A stretch of 64,000 nucleotides of DNA from Haliea salexigens DSM 19537 (GTDB taxonomy: Bacteria > Pseudomonadota > Gammaproteobacteria > Pseudomonadales > Halieaceae): the NCBI RefSeq assembly GCF_000423125.1, contig NZ_KE383979.1, positions 23,070 through 87,069 of the forward strand, in the 5' to 3' direction. The translations under genes and the position numbers were made by a program. This document shows, piece after piece, positions 56,970 to 64,000 of this stretch. The notes beneath the pieces were generated by a model. It searched no databases, was not told where the DNA came from, and saw only the letters and a list, made by a program, of their open reading frames with translations. Within the stretch, counting starts at the first letter, position 1; each line of letters starts with the position of its first letter.

Positions 56970-57460
56970 TGACTCGGCAGCATTCCGAGCGCGGTGTGGC
57001 TCTTGCGGTGTCGCTTCTGTTCCTGCTGGTGGTGACCATCGTCAGTATTACGGCGGCGACCAACAGCTCGGTCGGGCTGCGCATGGCGGGTAACCTGCAG
57101 GACAATTACGAATCCTTCCAGGCGGCCGAAGCGGGAATCTACGGCGCACTGGCCTTGGCCGGTACGGCGGAAGACCCTTTCCTGCGCGTTGATGACGATA
57201 CGCCCTTCGCCGGCCTCGACGCGTCCACTGAGCATCCTCTGCGGCGGTTGCGCGACGGTGTGGGCGCCGTGGACGTGCGCGTCGCGGTCGTGGGGGTGGC
57301 GCGGGAGTGCCCGCGCCCGCCGGGCGAAACGGGCGGCAGCAGTATTGGCGTCTTCGACTGTGATTTTTACCGGGTCACCTCGGAGCACGATGTGGCTGGC
57401 AAGGCGCGCTCACGCGTGGAACTGGGTGTGGTCAAGACGGTGGTAGGTGAAGCCGGTTAG
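56969..57460 (+). CDS. pilX: Type IV minor pilin PilX
   Basis: The 163-residue product begins MTRQHSERGVALAVSLLFLLVV, the PilX-type start that lacks a canonical GFTLIE site, followed by NLQDNYESFQAAEAGIYGALA. GGAGG lies six bases before the ATG. PilX works with PilV, PilW and PilY1 at the pilus tip. The start overlaps the pilW stop. Confidence 0.88.
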   Translation: MTRQHSERGVALAVSLLFLLVVTIVSITAATNSSVGLRMAGNLQDNYESFQAAEAGIYGALALAGTAEDPFLRVDDDTPFAGLDASTEHPLRRLRDGVGAVDVRVAVVGVARECPRPPGETGGSSIGVFDCDFYRVTSEHDVAGKARSRVELGVVKTVVGEAG

Positions 57461-57496
57461 GCATCGATTGAGCCTGTGTGAACAGGGGGCGGAAAA

Positions 57497-60400
57497 ATGA
57501 AAATGGCAATGAACACATGGAACACATTTCGGGCAACGGCAGTGGCTTCGCTGCTGCTGGTGGCGGGAACGTTTCCCGCAGGCGCTGATGACACGGAAAT
57601 CTACAAGGCGGAGTTCAGTGCCAGTACCGGTTCCAGACCCAAGGTGCTGGTGGTATTTGATGACTCCGGCAGTATGGCGACCATGGTGGACCAGCAACGA
57701 CCGCCTTACGACCCTGAGGACGCGACCTACCAACACACCTTCATCTCCGGTGGTCGGCCCGGCAACTGGTCGGAGCGCATTTACTGGTCGACCGATGGCA
57801 ACGTGCCGCCCAAGAGAATCGGCGGGCAAGCCAATCCGAACTGGTTCCTGAAAAGCAAGAATCGTTGTGCTTCTTCTTACGATAGTCTCGCCCTTGATGG
57901 TCGTTTCACGGCGGACCGTGCCCGGCGCTGGGTGGATTCGCGCCTGGTGGATACGGCGGGCTACTACCGTTGTGAAAACGACGATGAGACCGCGCAGGGC
58001 AATGGCTGCTTCAAGTTTGTTGATGTAGAGGTAACCACCGAGATCTGCCCTGACCCCGTGGTTGTCGAGGTCACGCGCGCGGAGTGGGAGGCCTGGCCGG
58101 GAGAGAAGTCCCGGGATTGTCCCGACAAGCGTGAAAGTAGATGTGAAAGCGGCAACGTTGCCTGGGACTACTTCATCACCAGGCAGGATCCCTGCACCAC
58201 TGAGACAGTCACGGAATCCACATGGACGCGCGTGCGCGACGCCGTGTGGGTGCCGCCGTCTACTGGGCTCAGCATCGAAAGCTGGCAGCCGCTCACCGGC
58301 GGCGTGACCGAGCCACCACATGTAGAGTGCCTGAACGACGTGGCTTCAGGGATTGCCAACAATGGTTCCGGTACCGGTCCGGGTTATCCGCAGGATGATG
58401 TGCAGACCGGCAATGAGTACGGCCCCAACCCTGACCCTGCCATGAACTGGGGTACCGGCGCCTACAGGTTCTATACCGGGCATTATCTGGACTGGTATTA
58501 CGATGACGATCTGGAAGAGCCGCGTAGCCGCATCGATATCGCGCAGGATGTGGTGTCCACCATCATGCGCAGCAATCCCGGTGTGGATTTCGGCTTGATG
58601 GAGTTCAACAGTAACCAGGGCAGCAGCAATCACGGTGGACGTGTGGTCAGCCGCATCATAGAGGACATGACGGACGCGCAGCGTACCAACGTCGTCGATA
58701 TGGTGAACTCCATGACGGCAGATGGGGCTACACCCCTTTGCGAATCCATGTATGAGGCCTACCGCTACCTGTCCGGTGGGGAGGTACTCTGGGGCGACGA
58801 TCGTCGCACGGGTGACAGCTGGCCGCCGGACGATGCTTTGCCGCAGGATCCCCTGGTTGCCAGCGGCGGTACGTATAACTCGCCGAGTACCGACTGCGCG
58901 TACACCTATGTCATTCTGATGACAGACGGTCAGCCGACCAACGATGATCGTGCCAATACGTATATTGAAGATTTAACCGATAAAACCTGCAGCAATTACC
59001 AGCATGACAGTGGGCAGGGTATGCGCAAGAACTGTATGCCTGAACTCGCTGAGTATATGGCCAATACCGATATGGACGGTGATACAACCAACGGCAACCA
59101 GTTCGGTATCACCTATACCATTGGTTTTACTACCGACCAGGACCTGTTGGCCGACACGGCAGAGAAAGGCAAGGGTGAGTACTACACGGCCAATAACGCA
59201 CAGGAGCTGGCGGCGGCTTTCCAGGGCGCCATTGTCAGTATTCTGGCCACGGATACCACGTTCACATCACCCGCGGTGGCTGTGGACACCTTCACCCGTA
59301 CGCAGAGCCGTGACGAAATCTTCTATGCCATGTTCAAGCCGGGTGAAACGGTCGACTGGCAGGGCAATATCAAGAAGCTGAAATTGCGTATCGACGATGG
59401 CGATGCCGTACTGGTGGATGCTAATGGCACCCCGGCTATTGATGCCGCGACCGGCTTCATAAAGGACAGCGCGGTGACCTTCTGGGGCGCTACGGCAGAT
59501 GGCGGTGGCGTGGAGAAAGGGGGTGTGGGCGCGCTGCTTGTTGCCCGCAGTGCGGGCTCACGCTCAATCTACACCAATACCGGCTCAGGCGGTGCGTTAG
59601 AAACGCTGCAATCCGATAACATCACGCCGAGCGCGATGGGTGTTGCGGATGATGCCGAGTTGTACAGCCTGTTCGGTGTGACCTCGGGTGTGGCCCTGAC
59701 GCGCCTCATCAACTGGGCGCGTGGCTTCGATGCCTACGACAGGGACGGTGATGGCGACAGCACCGATACGCGCAGCTGGGTCATGGGCGATATCCTCCAC
59801 AGCCAGCCGCTGGTACTGAATTACGGGGCGCGCAGTGGTTATAGCCAGGCGTCTCCGGACATTCGGCTGTTGGTCGGGACCAACGCCGGCTTTGTGCACA
59901 TGTTCGGTAACGATAACGGACAGGAAGACTGGGCATTTTTCCCCAAGGAGCTTGCATCAATCCTGCGTGCCCGCAGCCAGAATGCGCGTTCGTCGCAGAA
60001 CATCTACGGTATGGACCTCACGCCGGTCGCCTACACGCTGGACGTCAACGGTGACGGTACGCTGAATTCCGGTGCCGGCGACAAGGTGTGGGCCTATTTC
60101 GGCATGCGTCGCGGCGGCAATGGCTATTACGCCCTGGACATTTCCGATCCGGAAAATCCCACGTTCCTGTGGCATATCAACGCGTCCAGTACCGGATTCT
60201 CCGAGCTGGGCCAGACCTGGTCCGAACCCGTGGTGACACGTATACCGGGCTACACAGACGGTAGTGGCGTGGCGAAACCTGTACTGATATTTGGCGCGGG
60301 CTACGACACGAACAAGGATGGTACCGGGTTGGCGACGCCGGATGCCCGTGGGCGCGGTATTTTCATTGTCGATGCCGAAACGGGCGCGTTGGTGTGGAGC

Positions 60401-61354
60401 GTAACACCCGCTGCCAACAGCGTGAAGAATCTGCGGGAGTCGGGGCTGCAGCACTCGGTGGCGGCACCGGTTACCGTGCTTGACGGCAACGGCGACAAAC
60501 TCACGGATCGCATCTACTTCGCTGATACCGGCGGTAATATCTGGCGCGTAGACCTGCCCGGCAACGCGCTGCCTACCGCGACTCAGGATACCTGGCAAAT
60601 CAACCAACTGGCCAGCCTGGGCGGTGGTAACGCGGCCAATGACCGGCGCTTCTTCAGTGCGCCCGATGTGGTGCGGATCCGCTTCGACGGCAACCCCATC
60701 GATGCCATCCTGATCGGTTCGGGCGACCGCACCAACCCGAATGCCACGGATGTGAACAACCGCTTCTACATGATCCGTGATCTGGCGATTGGTGCCTACA
60801 CCACGGCTCGGCCCAGCACGGCAGATTGCGCCGATGAGGATATTGTCGATTTCCGCTGTTTCCTGCCCATCAATAACAGCAGTCTATACAACATTACCAA
60901 CAACCGTCTGGTAACGGGCACAGATGAACAGCGGGCCACCGCACTGGCGGCATTGAAGGCGGCGCTCGGCTGGCGTCTGGACCTGACAGGCGACGGCGAG
61001 AAGTCGTTGTCCAAGTCCATTACGCTGAGTGGCAAGGTGTTTTTCACCACCTTCACACCAAGCAGTGTGCTGGACAACATCAATGTGTGCGAACCGGTAT
61101 CGGGGATCGGTCGTCTCTATGTCGTGGATCTCTATAGCGGTGACCGCAACGTGGTTGCGCTGGGCGCCATCATCCCGGATACGCCTTCGGTGCACTTCGG
61201 TGAAGACGGCCAGATACGCCTCCTGTTGCCCCCGGGTACGCCACAGGGCGATACCGATGGCGACGGCGAGGAGAATTGCGAAGCGGGTGTGTGTGACATT
61301 GGTACGCCCCTGCGGGCGCCCTACGGTGATCACTGGTTCGAGGAGGGCTACTGA
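57497..61354 (+). CDS. pilY1: Pilus tip adhesin PilY1
   Basis: The 1285-residue exported protein has a signal peptide (about 1-30), a von Willebrand A domain with MIDAS DDSGS at residues 55-59 and later VILMTDGQPTND, and a C-terminal eight-bladed propeller (about 740-1270) with Ca2+-binding loops such as DRDGDGDSTD and DVNGDGT. MGDILHSQPLVLNYG is a PilY1 signature. The VWA domain is interrupted by a Cys-rich insert (residues about 115-290), a variable trait in the family. It primes pilus assembly and acts in surface sensing and adhesion. Confidence 0.94.
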   Translation: MKMAMNTWNTFRATAVASLLLVAGTFPAGADDTEIYKAEFSASTGSRPKVLVVFDDSGSMATMVDQQRPPYDPEDATYQHTFISGGRPGNWSERIYWSTDGNVPPKRIGGQANPNWFLKSKNRCASSYDSLALDGRFTADRARRWVDSRLVDTAGYYRCENDDETAQGNGCFKFVDVEVTTEICPDPVVVEVTRAEWEAWPGEKSRDCPDKRESRCESGNVAWDYFITRQDPCTTETVTESTWTRVRDAVWVPPSTGLSIESWQPLTGGVTEPPHVECLNDVASGIANNGSGTGPGYPQDDVQTGNEYGPNPDPAMNWGTGAYRFYTGHYLDWYYDDDLEEPRSRIDIAQDVVSTIMRSNPGVDFGLMEFNSNQGSSNHGGRVVSRIIEDMTDAQRTNVVDMVNSMTADGATPLCESMYEAYRYLSGGEVLWGDDRRTGDSWPPDDALPQDPLVASGGTYNSPSTDCAYTYVILMTDGQPTNDDRANTYIEDLTDKTCSNYQHDSGQGMRKNCMPELAEYMANTDMDGDTTNGNQFGITYTIGFTTDQDLLADTAEKGKGEYYTANNAQELAAAFQGAIVSILATDTTFTSPAVAVDTFTRTQSRDEIFYAMFKPGETVDWQGNIKKLKLRIDDGDAVLVDANGTPAIDAATGFIKDSAVTFWGATADGGGVEKGGVGALLVARSAGSRSIYTNTGSGGALETLQSDNITPSAMGVADDAELYSLFGVTSGVALTRLINWARGFDAYDRDGDGDSTDTRSWVMGDILHSQPLVLNYGARSGYSQASPDIRLLVGTNAGFVHMFGNDNGQEDWAFFPKELASILRARSQNARSSQNIYGMDLTPVAYTLDVNGDGTLNSGAGDKVWAYFGMRRGGNGYYALDISDPENPTFLWHINASSTGFSELGQTWSEPVVTRIPGYTDGSGVAKPVLIFGAGYDTNKDGTGLATPDARGRGIFIVDAETGALVWSVTPAANSVKNLRESGLQHSVAAPVTVLDGNGDKLTDRIYFADTGGNIWRVDLPGNALPTATQDTWQINQLASLGGGNAANDRRFFSAPDVVRIRFDGNPIDAILIGSGDRTNPNATDVNNRFYMIRDLAIGAYTTARPSTADCADEDIVDFRCFLPINNSSLYNITNNRLVTGTDEQRATALAALKAALGWRLDLTGDGEKSLSKSITLSGKVFFTTFTPSSVLDNINVCEPVSGIGRLYVVDLYSGDRNVVALGAIIPDTPSVHFGEDGQIRLLLPPGTPQGDTDGDGEENCEAGVCDIGTPLRAPYGDHWFEEGY

Positions 61355-61824
61355 TGCCGGGTACCGCGGTGAGCATCGCGCAACGCCGGGGAATGGCGGG
61401 GCGCAGTGCGACAGCTGGCTTTACCTTGATGGAGGTCATGATTGTTGTGGTCATTGTCGGCATCCTGATGGCGATCGCCTTGCCGGCCTATCAAGGCAGC
61501 TTGCAGAAAGGTCGCCGCAGCGATGCGATGTCGGCGCTGCTTGACGCGTCCAACCGGCAGCAGCAATTCATGCTGGACCAGGGTCGCTATACCACGGATA
61601 TGCAGGAGCTGGGCTATGCCGCCAGCCCGCGGATTTCCGAGGAGGGCCACTACAGCATCAGCGCGGCAGCCTGCAGTGGAGGCGTGATAGCAAACTGCTT
61701 CGAACTCACTGCCACCCCGGTCAGCGGTTCGCCGCAGAGCAGTGATACGCGCTGCACCACCTTTGTACTGGATTCATTTGGCACCCGCTCTGCGACTGGT
61801 ACAACAGCCACCGAGTGCTGGTAA
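61354..61824 (+). CDS. pilE: Type IV pilin PilE-like
   Basis: The 156-residue prepilin has a 22-residue leader ending AG|FTLMEVMIVVVIVGILMAIALPAYQ with Glu at +5, and a small globular domain with two late Cys (NCFELTA...TRCTTF) and a third, terminal one (ECW). PilE of this operon acts as a minor pilin. It overlaps pilY1 by one base (TGATG) and ends the canonical fimT-pilV-pilW-pilX-pilY1-pilE order. Confidence 0.9.
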   Translation: MPGTAVSIAQRRGMAGRSATAGFTLMEVMIVVVIVGILMAIALPAYQGSLQKGRRSDAMSALLDASNRQQQFMLDQGRYTTDMQELGYAASPRISEEGHYSISAAACSGGVIANCFELTATPVSGSPQSSDTRCTTFVLDSFGTRSATGTTATECW

Positions 61825-61849
61825 TGCGGAAACGCGTAGGAGAGAAATC

Positions 61850-62155
61850 ATGAAAGTAGCAGGTCGTTTGAGCGCGCTGGCAGTTTTCTGCGCCTTGTCT
61901 GTTTCTACCGGTGTTGTATTTGCGCAGGCAAAAATGCCGCAGGGCGAGTTTGTCTGCCAGGTGAAAGATGTGGACGGCGAAACACGTTTCGTCGGTATAC
62001 AGGCGTCTGATCTGAGCAGAGTCCAGGAAATCGCCCAGGGCAAATCGAAGTGGGCGGTGCCGGCGGGTCGTGAACTGGTCGAGTGCATCAATCCGAAGAC
62101 CCAGACATTCAAGAGCCGGTCAGCGCAAAAGCAATATCGGGAAGACGTCCGGTAG
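61850..62155 (+). CDS. Small exported protein of unknown function
   Basis: The 101-residue product has a clear signal peptide (MKVAGRLSALAVFCALSVSTGVVFAQA) and a mature part of about 74 residues with two Cys, FVCQVKDVDGETRF and RELVECINP, that could form a disulfide. AGGAGA sits upstream of the ATG. It lies 25 bases after pilE and before a terminator-like hairpin, so it is probably the last gene of the pilus operon. I do not recognise the family. Confidence 0.7.
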   Translation: MKVAGRLSALAVFCALSVSTGVVFAQAKMPQGEFVCQVKDVDGETRFVGIQASDLSRVQEIAQGKSKWAVPAGRELVECINPKTQTFKSRSAQKQYREDVR

Positions 62156-62178
62156 TTGCGCGCTGGTTCCAGTCCTGT

Positions 62179-62212
62179 CCCGGAGCATGCGCCCGCCCGC
62201 TCCGGGGTTTCC
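62179..62212 (+). terminator. Probable terminator of the pilus operon
   Basis: CCCGGAGC / GCTCCGGG (8 bp, 12-base loop) followed by GTTTCCT lies 24 bases after the small exported gene. It separates the pilus operon from the adhesin gene. The remaining 227 bases up to the adhesin start show no clear promoter motif. Confidence 0.6.
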
Positions 62213-62439
62213 TCTAGCAATAGCGGGCAACACCCCGCTCGACTAGGCCGACACCTCGCGCATCCCACGCCGCTCTGATTCTTGTTGTAGCCGCTGCTTG
62301 TTTCCGGATCTGTGAACGAGGTCACTTTTCCAGGGCACTCCTTGTCCTTTCGTACAATGCCAGCCGCCGCCGGTCGCTCTACTATCACCCTATTGCTAAT
62401 GGCGCGTAAACCGCGCACATGTTTCCAGGAGAGCACCAC

Positions 62440-64000
<1,561 letters not shown>

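Overview
The window is GC-rich, densely packed chromosomal DNA from a heterotrophic gammaproteobacterium. The layout (miaB-phoH-ybeY-corC-lnt, leuS-lptE-holA, cmoAB, a TonB-dependent receptor, acetoacetyl-CoA synthetase, ctaA, type IV pilus and LapA-type adhesion genes) suggests a marine member of the Halieaceae/Cellvibrionales type. That placement is inference from gene content; no rRNA marker is present, and I saw no tRNA gene, CRISPR array, IS element or prophage.

Layout. 1-4.8 kb: an SOS region in which imuB (partial, leaving the window on the left) and imuA each have their own LexA box and are separated by a DUF885 lipoprotein, a small DUF2788-like membrane protein and an OsmC protein. 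4.9-8.7 kb: a Kef-type cation/proton antiporter and a long acetyl-CoA hydrolase/transferase. 8.8-13.0 kb: holA, lptE, leuS. 13.1-17.2 kb: an NsrR-like Rrf2 repressor (apparently with an ATT start codon) divergent from a cyanide-insensitive-type bd oxidase operon with a tiny DUF2474 subunit and a cytochrome c-DUF3365 fusion. 17.3-22.6 kb: lnt, corC, ybeY, phoH, miaB. 22.8-27.0 kb: a DUF1820 protein, a class I aminotransferase and lon with a heat-shock promoter.

27.0-27.6 kb is non-coding and holds two large, related hairpin repeats in opposite orientation. 27.6-31.1 kb: cmoB, cmoA, a class IV aminotransferase and a sulfotransferase-like protein. 31.1-38.7 kb looks like a purine salvage locus: periplasmic purine nucleoside permease family protein, TonB receptor, exported amidohydrolase, exported cupin, phosphoribosyltransferase and an NCS2 purine permease. 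38.7-50.2 kb: pepD-like dipeptidase, aminotransferase, uup, dps, two MscS channels, acetoacetyl-CoA synthetase, ctaA and an Arg-rich small protein.

50.4-64.0 kb is a surface-attachment region. A LapB/LapC-like type I secretion pair with a LuxR-type regulator is followed by a full minor pilin/PilY1 operon (fimT-pilV-pilW-pilX-pilY1-pilE), a small exported protein, and the start of a large LapA-like adhesin. The adhesin has a retention module, a candidate LapG cleavage site and Calx-beta repeats, and runs off the right edge. The secretion pair is presumably the exporter of the adhesin, with the pilus operon lying between them. Several genes have no entry as simple closed ATG frames (imuB, the adhesin, the DUF2474 peptide, the NsrR N-terminus) and were read directly from the sequence.
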